Shown piece by piece: positions 46,419 to 55,348 of a stretch of 64,000 bases of DNA. Both the position numbers and the translations under genes were made by a program. The number at the start of each line of letters is the position of its first letter. The first letter of the stretch is position 1. The stretch lies in assembly GCF_014323725.1 (NCBI RefSeq), contig NZ_JABVED010000003.1, forward strand, positions 186,001 to 250,000, read 5' to 3'. This stretch comes from Actinokineospora xionganensis. GTDB taxonomy: Bacteria; Actinomycetota; Actinomycetes; Mycobacteriales; Pseudonocardiaceae. Below the pieces are notes generated by a model, which had not been told where the DNA came from, searched no databases, and saw only the letters and a list, made by a program, of their open reading frames with translations.

Positions 46419-49400
46419 ATGGGGTTCACCCGACTGGGGCTATTCGTTGCTGTTGGCGTAGTTATCACGCCGTATGTGTTGTATCCGGGGCCGCAAGGCG
46501 GACACGACGGCGGGGGCGATCATCACATCGTCCCCACCGCCGCGTCGATGGTTCCGGCCGCGCCGCCGCTCGCGCGCGACGGCTGGACCGTCAAGGCGAC
46601 CAGCGAGAAACCGGACGCGCGCGCGTCCAATGTGCTCGACGGCGATCCATCGACCAGCTGGCACAGCACTGAGGCTGCCGAGCACTCCATCACCATCGAC
46701 ATGCGGCACACACGCCGCGTGTCCGGCCTCGCGTACACCCCGCATGCTGACGGGGGCAACGGGACGATCGGCCGATACGAGGTCAGCCTCAGCACTGACG
46801 GTGAGGCCTGGACCAAGCCGGTCAGCGCGGGTGTCGCGGTGGACGACCCCACGGTCAAGACGATGAGCTTCGCCGTCGCGGGCGCCCGGTTCGTCCGCCT
46901 GCGGTCCCTGGACGGCCCATGGGCGGCGGCGGCCGAGCTCAGCGTGTTCGGCGACCCCGGCGCGCCGCTGCCGTCCATGCCGCTGGACCGGTCGGCCCGC
47001 ACCGCCCGGACCACGCCGGACGCCATGACCGTCGACCTCAAGGCGCCCACGGCGCTCACCGGGCTCAGCCTGCGGCACGGCCGCGTGGGCGAGTACCGGA
47101 TCTCGCTGTCCAACGACGGGAAGACGTTCGGGGCGCCGGTCGCCACCGGTGTCTGGGGCGAAGACGACAAGGTCAAGGACGCCGCGTTCGGCGCGACCGT
47201 GAACGCCCGCCACGTCCGGCTCACGGCTGTCACCGGCTCGTTGTCCGACGGCGCGGAGATCGATCTGACCGGTCCGGTCCCCGGCAACGCTCCGCCGCTC
47301 GCCCGGTTCGACTGGACCGCGACCGCGTCCGATGAGGACAGTGCGAGCCCCGCGACCAACCTGATCGACGGTCGCCAGGACACCGTGTGGCGCCCCCGGC
47401 CCGGCGGTTCCAAGCCCGCCACGTTCACCGTCGACCTCAGGCGTGAGCAGCCGGTCTCGTCAATCGTGCTCACCCCGCACGGGGGCGTCCGTGCCGCGGA
47501 GTACTCGGTGGCGGTCAGCACCGACGGCAAGACGTTCGGCGCGCCGGTCGCGACCGGCGCCTGGTCGGATGACGGCCTGCCGAAGACGGCGGTGCTGACC
47601 GGCGCGCCGAACGCCCGGTTCGTCCAGGTGACCTCGACCGCGCGGGCCATGGACGGAGCCGAGTTCTACGCCTACGGCGCCGCCGACCTGACGAGCACCG
47701 CTCCGCTCGACCGCACCGGCTGGACCGCCACCGCCTCCGATGAGGACACCGCGGGCGGCAAGGTCGCCGCGAACGCGATCGACGGCACCGACGCGACGAT
47801 GTGGCACTCCAAGCAGACCGCGCCCGCCGCGCCCCTCCCACACTGGCTCACCCTCGACATGAAGTCGGCGCAGACTGTGTCGGGCGTTGCCGTGCGGCCC
47901 CGCGGTGATGGCCCCAGCGGTTACAACGGCCGTATCGGGCAGTACCAGATCAGGGTGAGCGACGACGGCGTCAACTTCGGCAACCCGGTCGCGAGCGGCA
48001 CTTGGCCCGACACCTCCGCCCCGCAGACCGCGCTGCTGAACACGTCGGTCTCGGCTCGCTACGTCCGGATCACCGCTCTCACCGAGGCGGGCAACCGCGG
48101 TCCGTGGAGCTCGATCCCGGAGATCAACGTGCTGACTCCCGCAGCCCCGCGGGACGCGAGCGAGGTGGGCTCCTGGTCGGCGGTCAACGGCTACCCGATC
48201 ATCCCGGTCGCCTCGGCGGTGCTCCCCAACAACAAACTGCTGATGTGGGCCGCCTTCGCGCCCAACGACTTCGGCGGGATGAACGGCTACACGCAGACCG
48301 CGATCCTCGACCTGACCACCGGCAAGGTCACTAACCGGCGGGTCGACAACACCGGGCACGACATGTTCTGCCCCGGCACGTCCGTGCTGGCCGACGGCCG
48401 TGTCCTGGTGACAGGCGGCAGTGACGACAAGAAATCCAGCGTCTACAACCCCTTCACCGACACCTGGTCGGCCACCGGCGAGCTGAATGTCCGGCGCGGC
48501 TATCAGGGGCAGACGACGTTGTCGACGGGCGAGGCGTTCATCGTCGGCGGCTCGTGGAGCGGCGGCGAGGGTGGCAAGACCGCCGAGGTCTACTCACCCG
48601 GCCGCAACACCTGGCGCCTGCTCAGCGGCGTCCCGGCCGAGCCGCTGGCCACCGCGGACAACAAGGGGCTGTTCCGTTCGGACAACCACGGCTGGTTCTT
48701 CGCGGTCAGCGGCGGCCGCGTCTTCCACGCGGGGCCGAGCAGACGGATGAACTGGATCAGCACCACGGGGAACGGGTCGATCACCGACGCCGGACCGCGC
48801 GGCGACAGCGAAGACGCGATGAACGGCAACGCCGTCATGTACGACATCGGCAAGATCCTCGCCGTCGGCGGCTCGCCGCAGTACTCCGATGTCTTCGCCT
48901 CTACCCGGGCCTACACGATCGACATCACCTCCGGCACGAGCGCGACGGTCAACCGGGTCGGCGACATGGCGTACCGGCGGATCTTCGCCAGCAGCGTCGT
49001 GCTGCCCGACGGCAAGGTGGCCGTCATCGGCGGCATGATCTACGGGCTCGGGTTCAGCGACCAGGACGCCGTGTACGTCCCCGAACTGTGGGATCCGGCG
49101 ACCGGCCAGTTCACCAAGCTCGCCCCGATGGCGGTGGCCCGGACGTATCACAGCGTGGCCAACCTGCTGCCGGACGGACGGGTCTTCACCGGCGGCGGCG
49201 GCCTGTGCGGGGCGACCTGCGCGGTCAACCACTTCGACGGCCAGATCCTGACTCCGCCCTATCTGCTCAACCCGGACGGCACCCCGAAGCCGCGGCCCGC
49301 GATCGTCAACGCCCCCGCGGGCGCCACACTGGGCGGCAAGTTCGCGGTGTCCACCGACAAGCCGGTGGTCGCGTTCTCGTTGATGCGGTTCAGTTCGATC

Positions 49401-49619
49401 ACCCACTCGGTGGACAACGACCAGCGACGCATCCCGCTCACACCGGTGTCACTTGGCGGCAACAGCTACCAGGTTTCCGTTCCCACTGACCCCGGTGTCG
49501 CGCTGCCGGGGTACTACATGCTCTTCGCGATGGACGCGAACGGAGTGCCCAGCGTGGCCAAGACAATCAAGATCAGTGAGCCGTTCGTGGCCCGGGTGGG
49601 ATCACGCGGTCCCGGCTGA
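46419..49619 (+). CDS. Secreted galactose-oxidase-like protein with discoidin-type modules, copy 2
   Basis: This 1066-residue paralogue has the same order of modules as copy 1 and the same cofactor residues (DMFCPGTS, RRGYQG, GGSWSGG, RTYHSV, SITHSVDN). The spacer and 5' leader also resemble those of copy 1 (GGTAAC...GGGG...TTTTT...atggggttcac), so the unit duplicated with its promoter. Divergence is strongest in the discoidin-like part and least in the propeller, where 48504-48628 is identical at DNA level to 45191-45315. Confidence 0.85.
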   Translation: MGFTRLGLFVAVGVVITPYVLYPGPQGGHDGGGDHHIVPTAASMVPAAPPLARDGWTVKATSEKPDARASNVLDGDPSTSWHSTEAAEHSITIDMRHTRRVSGLAYTPHADGGNGTIGRYEVSLSTDGEAWTKPVSAGVAVDDPTVKTMSFAVAGARFVRLRSLDGPWAAAAELSVFGDPGAPLPSMPLDRSARTARTTPDAMTVDLKAPTALTGLSLRHGRVGEYRISLSNDGKTFGAPVATGVWGEDDKVKDAAFGATVNARHVRLTAVTGSLSDGAEIDLTGPVPGNAPPLARFDWTATASDEDSASPATNLIDGRQDTVWRPRPGGSKPATFTVDLRREQPVSSIVLTPHGGVRAAEYSVAVSTDGKTFGAPVATGAWSDDGLPKTAVLTGAPNARFVQVTSTARAMDGAEFYAYGAADLTSTAPLDRTGWTATASDEDTAGGKVAANAIDGTDATMWHSKQTAPAAPLPHWLTLDMKSAQTVSGVAVRPRGDGPSGYNGRIGQYQIRVSDDGVNFGNPVASGTWPDTSAPQTALLNTSVSARYVRITALTEAGNRGPWSSIPEINVLTPAAPRDASEVGSWSAVNGYPIIPVASAVLPNNKLLMWAAFAPNDFGGMNGYTQTAILDLTTGKVTNRRVDNTGHDMFCPGTSVLADGRVLVTGGSDDKKSSVYNPFTDTWSATGELNVRRGYQGQTTLSTGEAFIVGGSWSGGEGGKTAEVYSPGRNTWRLLSGVPAEPLATADNKGLFRSDNHGWFFAVSGGRVFHAGPSRRMNWISTTGNGSITDAGPRGDSEDAMNGNAVMYDIGKILAVGGSPQYSDVFASTRAYTIDITSGTSATVNRVGDMAYRRIFASSVVLPDGKVAVIGGMIYGLGFSDQDAVYVPELWDPATGQFTKLAPMAVARTYHSVANLLPDGRVFTGGGGLCGATCAVNHFDGQILTPPYLLNPDGTPKPRPAIVNAPAGATLGGKFAVSTDKPVVAFSLMRFSSITHSVDNDQRRIPLTPVSLGGNSYQVSVPTDPGVALPGYYMLFAMDANGVPSVAKTIKISEPFVARVGSRGPG

Positions 49620-49695
49620 GCTTCCGCAGGCGCCGGCAGGCCGCCGTCGTTATCGTTGGCGGCAGCCGAGCCCGGCGCCTGAGGAGGATCCACCC

Positions 49696-50262
49696 GTGAG
49701 CGCGATTGACGACATCCTTGGCCAGATCCCGCTGTCCCAACTCGCCGCCCAACTGGGTGTCGACGAGGGGACCGCGGAGCAGGCGACCCGTGCCGCGCTG
49801 CCCGCGCTGCTGGGTGGAATGCAGGCCAACGTGCAAGACCCGGCGGGCGAGCAGTCCCTGCTGAAAGCGTTGGGGCAGCACGATCCCAGTCTTGTCGAGG
49901 GCGGTGTCGACCTGGACCGGGTGGACACCGCGGATGGTTCGAAGATCGTGAACAACGTCTTCGGCGCGCAGCAGTCCGAGGTCGTCAACACCCTGGGCGG
50001 GCTGCCTGGCATCGACGGCAAGGCGCTGATCGCCAAGCTGCTGCCGCTGCTCGCCCCGATCGTGATGTCCTACCTGGCGAAGAAGCTTGGCGGCAAACTC
50101 GGCGCGCCCGTGCCGGAACAGCCCCAGCAGCCCCAGCAGCAGAGCGGCGGCGTCCTGGGGGATCTCCTCGGCGGCCTGCTCGGCGGCGGCTCCGGTGGCG
50201 GCGGTGGGCTCGGAAACCTGGGTGACCTGCTCGGCGGACTCCTGGGCGCCGGCCGCAAGTAG
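49696..50262 (+). CDS. DUF937-family protein
   Basis: GTG 49696 follows GAGGAGG by 8 nt and gives 188 residues. The helical DUF937 domain (IDDILGQIPLSQLAAQLGVDEG, ALPALLGGMQANV, LPLLAPIVMSYLAKKLG) is followed by a Gln/Pro linker and a glycine-rich tail built on GDLLGGLLG repeats. No signal peptide is visible. The family's function is unknown; the fold is related to YidB. It converges on murQ. Confidence 0.8.
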   Translation: MSAIDDILGQIPLSQLAAQLGVDEGTAEQATRAALPALLGGMQANVQDPAGEQSLLKALGQHDPSLVEGGVDLDRVDTADGSKIVNNVFGAQQSEVVNTLGGLPGIDGKALIAKLLPLLAPIVMSYLAKKLGGKLGAPVPEQPQQPQQQSGGVLGDLLGGLLGGGSGGGGGLGNLGDLLGGLLGAGRK

Positions 50263-50305
50263 ACAATGCGCCGTGGCGTACCCCGCTGGGGTGCGCTACG
50301 GCGCG

Positions 50306-51232
50306 CTAGACGGCGTGGGCGTCGAGCAAGCCCAACGCCTGCCGGACGTGGCCGCTGGTCTCCGTCAGCGCTTGTCGAGCGCTGGGGGTGTCCACACCGG
50401 ACAGCAGGTGCACGAGCGCGACCTTGAGGTCGCCATGGGCCTCGGTCAGCGCCGCGGAGCACTCGGCCATGCCCAAGCCGGTCGCCTCGCGCAGGATCCG
50501 CAGGGTGCGACCGCGCAGCTTGGCGTTGTTGGCCCGCATGCTGACCATAAGATTCGAGTACGTGCGGCCCATCTTGACCATGACCGCGGTGGAGAACGCG
50601 GTGAGCACGAGCTTCTGCGCCGTGCCCGCCTTCATCCTCGTCGAACCGGAGATCGCCTCGGGGCCGGTGTCGACCACGATCACCAGATCGATCTGGGACG
50701 TCCGCGCGGCGTTGGGGTTGTTCGACACCAGGGCCGTCGTCGCGCCGATCCCGTGCGCGGTCTCGAGCGCGCTGATCACGTACGGGGTGCGGCCGGAGGC
50801 GGTCAGGCCCAGGACGAAGTCACCGGGCCGGACGTCGCGGTTCATCTCCTCGGCGGCGGCCAGGTCGTCGTCCTCGGCGGCCTCGGCGGAGCGGTGGACA
50901 GCCCCCGGGCCACCCGCGTGGTGGACCTGGAACCAGTCCGGCGGGGTGTTGTACGTCGGAGCCAACTCGGCGGCGTCGAGGGTGGCGATGCGGCCGGAGG
51001 TGCCCGCGCCGACGTAGTGCACGCGCTTGCCCGCGCGCAAAGCCTCTGTCGCCAGGTCGACCGCCTGCGCCAACAGCGGCAGCGCGGCGGCCACGGCGTC
51101 CGGGACCGCGCGGTCCTCGGAGTTGATCGTCCGCAGGATGTCGACCGTCGACATCTGGTCGATGTCGGCGGTGCGCGGGTTCCTCCGCTCCGTGGGGGAG
51201 TCGACATGCACGGTCTGGCGAGGCACCGTCAT
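50306..51232 (-). CDS. murQ: N-acetylmuramic acid 6-phosphate etherase
   Basis: ATG 51232 is preferred (GGAAGGGA 9 nt upstream); a TTG lies three codons earlier. The 308 residues carry the SIS-domain motifs YVGAGTSGRIATLDAAE, EAISGSTRMKAGTAQKL and LRGRTLRIL. MurQ cleaves the lactyl ether of MurNAc-6-P to GlcNAc-6-P and D-lactate, the key step of MurNAc recycling. It lies 43 bp downstream of murR on the same strand. Confidence 0.93.
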   Translation of the reverse strand: MTVPRQTVHVDSPTERRNPRTADIDQMSTVDILRTINSEDRAVPDAVAAALPLLAQAVDLATEALRAGKRVHYVGAGTSGRIATLDAAELAPTYNTPPDWFQVHHAGGPGAVHRSAEAAEDDDLAAAEEMNRDVRPGDFVLGLTASGRTPYVISALETAHGIGATTALVSNNPNAARTSQIDLVIVVDTGPEAISGSTRMKAGTAQKLVLTAFSTAVMVKMGRTYSNLMVSMRANNAKLRGRTLRILREATGLGMAECSAALTEAHGDLKVALVHLLSGVDTPSARQALTETSGHVRQALGLLDAHAV

Positions 51233-51275
51233 CTCACGCAATCCCTTCCGAAGCGGTCGGACCCGCGCACCACTG

Positions 51276-52193
51276 TCACTTCCCGGTGTCTCGCGGCTTG
51301 CGCCGTCCGTCGTGCCGGGTCTCGAGCCGGTGCGGTCCGACCGCGTCCCGAGTCGAGTCGAGCGCCTTGATCGTCTCGTCCAGGTGCCGCTGCGCGACGC
51401 CGATGAACAGGCAGTCGACCACCGTGAGCTGCGCGATCCGGCTGGCCGTCGCGCCAGAACGGAAGGTGGTCTCCCGTGCGGCCGTGGTCAGCACCAGGTC
51501 GGCCACCTCCGCGATCGGGGAGGTCGGGTAGTTCGTCAGCGCCACCGTGGTCGCCCCGTGCTCGCGGGCGACCCGCAGGGCCTCGACGGTGTCGGCGGTG
51601 GCGCCGGTGTGCGAGATGCCCACCGCGACATCGCCGGGTTTGAGCACCGCGGCCGAGGTCAACATGATGTGCGTGTCGTTCCAGGCGAAGCTGACCCGCC
51701 CGATCCGATGCAGCTTCTGCTGCAGGTCGAGCGCCACGAACGCGCTGGCACCGACGCCGTAGACGTCGACCCTCCCCGCGCTCGCGACGGCGCTGACGAC
51801 CTCGGCCAGCACATCGATGTCGAGTTGGTCCGCGGTTTCCTCGACGGCCCGGGAGTCGGCGAAGGTGACCTTCCCGACGACGGTCTTGAGGTCGTCTTCG
51901 GGGTTGATGTCACCGCCGAGATCCCGGTCGGCGTGCGCCTCGGACCGGGCGGTGTCGGCGGCAAGCGCGATGCGCAGCTCGGGGTAGCCCCCGACGCCGA
52001 TCGCCTTGCAGAACCTGGTCACGGTCGTCTCGCTGGTGCCCGCGGCCTCGGCGACCTCCGTGATGCTGCGGCGGGCGACGGTGTGCGGGCTCTCAAGCAC
52101 GACCTTGGCCACCCGCTGCTCAGCTCGGGCCAGGCCCGGCAGGAGCGAACGGATGCGGACCAATGGACTTGACTCGCTGTGTTCTGCTGTCAT
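51276..52193 (-). CDS. murR: RpiR-family regulator MurR
   Basis: This protein of about 305 residues has an N-terminal RpiR HTH (SITEVAEAAGTSETTVTRFCKAIG) and a C-terminal SIS sugar-phosphate-binding domain (VYGVGASAFVALDLQQKL, VGISHTGATADTVEAL). I chose ATG 52193. A GTG at 52208 is in frame but lies inside a candidate operator. MurR-type repressors respond to MurNAc-6-P, the substrate of the adjacent MurQ. Confidence 0.88.
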   Translation of the reverse strand: MTAEHSESSPLVRIRSLLPGLARAEQRVAKVVLESPHTVARRSITEVAEAAGTSETTVTRFCKAIGVGGYPELRIALAADTARSEAHADRDLGGDINPEDDLKTVVGKVTFADSRAVEETADQLDIDVLAEVVSAVASAGRVDVYGVGASAFVALDLQQKLHRIGRVSFAWNDTHIMLTSAAVLKPGDVAVGISHTGATADTVEALRVAREHGATTVALTNYPTSPIAEVADLVLTTAARETTFRSGATASRIAQLTVVDCLFIGVAQRHLDETIKALDSTRDAVGPHRLETRHDGRRKPRDTGK

Positions 52194-52203
52194 TTGACTC
52201 GCA

Positions 52204-52221
52204 CTCACGTGGGAAACTTAC
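52204..52221. promoter_or_regulatory. Candidate MurR operator at murR
   Basis: Read on the minus strand, GTAAGTTTCCCACGTGAG matches 14 of 18 positions of GGAAGTTACTCACGTGAC upstream of nagZ. Both contain CACGTG. It lies just before ATG 52193, consistent with autoregulation. The rest of 52222-52360 shows no gene. Confidence 0.45.
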
Positions 52222-52360
52222 TAACAGTGATGGGGTAGGACAAGGTGGTGCGTCACCTTTGTTGGCAACGCTACCCAAACGTGTCAGTTTCAGCTGTGGG
52301 CCTGGGGTGGGGCTTGTTCACCGAATCGCTGGTCGGCTGCGGATTGTTAGCGTCAAACGG

Positions 52361-54079
52361 TCAACAACTTTGGGGCCGCCACCCATCCGGCGTCATCAAG
52401 TGGGGTTCTTTCTCACCGTTAAGCAGCGGTCGATCACCATCGGTGACCAATATTCGATCGACGTAGAAACCGCGACCGAGGTACCTGCCGTCGGTGCTCG
52501 CCCGCCACCGAACCGTGAACTGGCCCGCCGCGGGCACGTCGGCGTTGATCGTCCACCAACTCCGGTGGCCCGCACCGGCCAAAACGTCCACCTGGCCCGG
52601 CGGTGCGCCGCGCCCCGCCGCCCGCATGGGCAGCGCCTGCCACGTCTGCCCGTCGGAACTCCACTCCAGCCGGAGCACATCACTCGATTCGGTATCCACG
52701 AATGTGTCGAACGTGACCTGCGCCGACCCCGTCGCGACGAGCTGGGGCGAGGTCAGTGTGGACGTCGTCCCGTCGGCCCATCCGGTGGCCCAGGCGTCCG
52801 CCCCGTGCCTGGGACACACCGCCATCGCCCGGGCCAGCCCGCTCGCGAGCCGTTCTCGGGCGAGGTTGATCGACCCCCACGTGCGCGACGGGTGCACGCG
52901 GTTGGTCAGGAGAATGGTGAATGACCGCGAGGCCGGGTCGATTACCAAGGAAGTGCCGGTGAACCCCGTATGCCCGGCGGTGCGCTGGCCGGACAGCGCG
53001 CCCATGTACCAGCGCTGGTTCAGCTCGAAGCCCAGGCCGTGGTCGTTGCCGGGGAACTGCGGCGTGTGGTTCGTCAGCATCTCGCGGACCGTCTCGGCCC
53101 GCAGGATCCGCCTGCCCGCGTAGCCGCCTCCGTTGAGGATGGCCTGCGCGAGGACAGCCAGGTCGTCGGCGGTGGAGAACACGCCCGCGTGTCCTGCCAC
53201 ACCGCCCAGCGACCACGCGTTCTCGTCGTGTGCCTCGCCGCGGACCATCCCGCGCGGGGGCGAGGACTGGAACTCCGTCGCCGCGACGCGGTGCAGCTTC
53301 GCGGCGGACGGGTTGTAGCCGGTGTCGCGCAGACCCAGCGGTCCGGTGATCCGCTCGGCGACCAGCGTGTCGAGCGGCTTGCCGGACCTCCGTTCGACCA
53401 GGACGCCGAGGGTGATCAGGTTGAGGTCGGAGTAGACGTACCTCGATCCGGGCAGGTACTTCGGCGCCCGGTCGAGCACCGCGGCGATTCGCGAGGCTTT
53501 GTCCGGCCAGTCGCGCCACAGCGGGATGAACGGCTCCAGCCCGGAAGTGTGGGTGAGCAGCTGCTTGACGGTGACCGAGTCCTTGCCGTTGGCCGCGAAC
53601 TCGGGCAGATAGCCGGCCACCGGGGCGTCGACGTCCACCGACCCGTCTTCGACCAGGCACAACACGGCCAGGGAGGTGAACAGCTTGCTCACCGACGCCA
53701 GGTCGAAGATCGTGTCCGGCCGCATCGGCACCCGCTGCTCGGCGGGAAGCTCGGTGCCCGAGGCGTCGGCGTAGCGCACCGCCTGGCCCGCCTCGGAGCG
53801 CGACACGATCACCCCGTTGTGCGCGGACAGCGTGACCGCGCCCGCGAACAGCGGTCTGGTCGGGTTCGGCCGCGTCCATGCCTCGATCGCCCGCTCGGCC
53901 TCGGCGAGGGGACCAGGGTCGAGGCCCGCGGACTCCGCGGAGTCGGCCCGCAGCATGGTGCTCGCCGGAGCGAACCCCTGCCATGGCCGGTCGAACCGGC
54001 CCGCCGCATTCTCCGCCATCGCCTCCGAACCGCCTGCCATGAGCACTACCGCCATCACTGCGGCCGCCAACCGTGCCAT
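52361..54079 (-). CDS. Secreted beta-lactamase-fold serine hydrolase (AmiE/YbbE-like)
   Basis: ATG 54079, with GGAG just upstream, gives 572 residues and a Sec signal peptide (MARLAAAVMAVVLMAGGSEAMA). The catalytic domain has SxxK in LASVSKLFTS, YSD in YVYSDLN and HTG in GHTGFTGTS. A C-terminal beta-sandwich (about residues 450-555) has been added. In Bacillus subtilis the comparable AmiE of the murQ-namZ-nagZ operon removes peptide stems from MurNAc; location here suggests the same role. A D,D-carboxypeptidase/esterase is the alternative. Confidence 0.82.
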   Translation of the reverse strand: MARLAAAVMAVVLMAGGSEAMAENAAGRFDRPWQGFAPASTMLRADSAESAGLDPGPLAEAERAIEAWTRPNPTRPLFAGAVTLSAHNGVIVSRSEAGQAVRYADASGTELPAEQRVPMRPDTIFDLASVSKLFTSLAVLCLVEDGSVDVDAPVAGYLPEFAANGKDSVTVKQLLTHTSGLEPFIPLWRDWPDKASRIAAVLDRAPKYLPGSRYVYSDLNLITLGVLVERRSGKPLDTLVAERITGPLGLRDTGYNPSAAKLHRVAATEFQSSPPRGMVRGEAHDENAWSLGGVAGHAGVFSTADDLAVLAQAILNGGGYAGRRILRAETVREMLTNHTPQFPGNDHGLGFELNQRWYMGALSGQRTAGHTGFTGTSLVIDPASRSFTILLTNRVHPSRTWGSINLARERLASGLARAMAVCPRHGADAWATGWADGTTSTLTSPQLVATGSAQVTFDTFVDTESSDVLRLEWSSDGQTWQALPMRAAGRGAPPGQVDVLAGAGHRSWWTINADVPAAGQFTVRWRASTDGRYLGRGFYVDRILVTDGDRPLLNGEKEPHLMTPDGWRPQSC

Positions 54080-54104
54080 CGCGCTCCGTTTCACCGACAG
54101 AGGA

Positions 54105-55343
54105 TCACCGATAGAGGAGGTAGGGCTCCCTGAGTCGCCGGAAATCGGCAAGTTCCGACTGCCACGCGCCGACGATCTCGGCCGTGTCCGCGCCGGCGTC
54201 GACCATCCGTCGAAGTCGGTCGGACCCGGACAATTTGTCGATAAAGAGATCCGGCCGCCACGCGAACACCGCCGGGAACAGCCGTTTCACGGTGACCAGC
54301 ATCGCCACCGCGGTCCGGATCGCCTCGAATCGCCGCTCGTCGGTCAGGTGCGCCTGCACGCCACCGCACGCGACACCGGCGAACTTGCCGAAGGTCGGGA
54401 CGAAGTACTGCTCGCGGAAGCGGACCCCGGGGAGGTCCAGTGCGTTGAGTTCCTCGGCCCAGCGCCAATCGAGGCCGGGCGCGCCGATGATCTCGAAGGG
54501 ACGAGTCGTGCCCCGGCCCTCCGAGAGCACCGTGCCCTCGAACAGGCAGGTGCCCGGGTAGGCGAGCGCGGTCTGCGGGGTCGGCATGTTGGGGCTCGGG
54601 GGCACCCACGTGAGCCCGGTGTCGGCGAACAAATGGTCGCGCCGCCAGCCGGTGACGCGCTCGACCGTCACCTCCCGACCAAGGAACTCGCCGCCGAACA
54701 GCCGGGCCAGTTCCCCGACGGTCATGCCGTGCTGCTGCGCGATCGGCTGCCGACCGACGCCGGACGCGTAGGCGGGGTCAAGCCTGGGTCCGAGCGCGGA
54801 GCCGCCGATCGGATTGGGGCGGTCGAGGACGATGAACTCAAGATCCTTGGCGGCGCTCATCGCCGTGTACATGGTCCAGATGTAGGTATAGAACCGGGCG
54901 CCCACGTCGGCGATGTCGAAGACCACGGTGTCCACGCCCGCCGTCGCGAACTGCGCCGCGAGCTTGGCGGCGGTGGCGCCGTAGGCGTCATACACGGGGA
55001 TGCCCGTGCGGGGGTCCAGGTAGTCGCCCTCCGAGCCGCCCGCCTGCGCGGTGCCCCGGAAACCGTGCTCCGGCCCGAACACGGCCGTCGGCCGCACCCC
55101 CGCGGCGACCATGGAGTCGACCACGTGTGTGCCGTCGCGCAGAACGCCGGTCGGGTTGGACACGATCCCGAGGCGCCGCCCGGCCAGGCGCCGCCAGCCT
55201 TGGGCGGCGAGGGTGTCGGCGGCGGGCGACGTCCGTCCGCGGGGTTCGGCCACGGCAGGCGGCTGTGCGCGCGCGGGCGTCGCCGCGGCGGTGAGCAGGG
55301 GAGCCGTGAGCGCGGAGGCGGCGAGGAACCGTCGGCGGTCCAT
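54105..55343 (-). CDS. namZ: Exo-beta-N-acetylmuramidase NamZ (DUF1343)
   Basis: ATG 55343 begins a Tat-like signal (MDRRRFLAASALTAPLLTAA) and gives 412 residues. DUF1343 hallmarks include FGPEHGFRG, FDIADVGARFYTYIWTM, VLDRPNPIGG, PPSPNMPTPQTAL and LSEGRGTTRPFE. NamZ (GH171, YbbC) removes non-reducing terminal MurNAc from peptidoglycan chains outside the cell. The start is only 5 nt after the nagZ stop, so the two are cotranscribed. Confidence 0.9.
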   Translation of the reverse strand: MDRRRFLAASALTAPLLTAAATPARAQPPAVAEPRGRTSPAADTLAAQGWRRLAGRRLGIVSNPTGVLRDGTHVVDSMVAAGVRPTAVFGPEHGFRGTAQAGGSEGDYLDPRTGIPVYDAYGATAAKLAAQFATAGVDTVVFDIADVGARFYTYIWTMYTAMSAAKDLEFIVLDRPNPIGGSALGPRLDPAYASGVGRQPIAQQHGMTVGELARLFGGEFLGREVTVERVTGWRRDHLFADTGLTWVPPSPNMPTPQTALAYPGTCLFEGTVLSEGRGTTRPFEIIGAPGLDWRWAEELNALDLPGVRFREQYFVPTFGKFAGVACGGVQAHLTDERRFEAIRTAVAMLVTVKRLFPAVFAWRPDLFIDKLSGSDRLRRMVDAGADTAEIVGAWQSELADFRRLREPYLLYR

Positions 55344-55348
55344 CCCGG

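Noticed and set aside
51233-51241. TTG start three codons upstream of the chosen murQ ATG
   Set aside because: The GGAAGGGA ribosome-binding site is better spaced to ATG 51232 and abuts the TTG.
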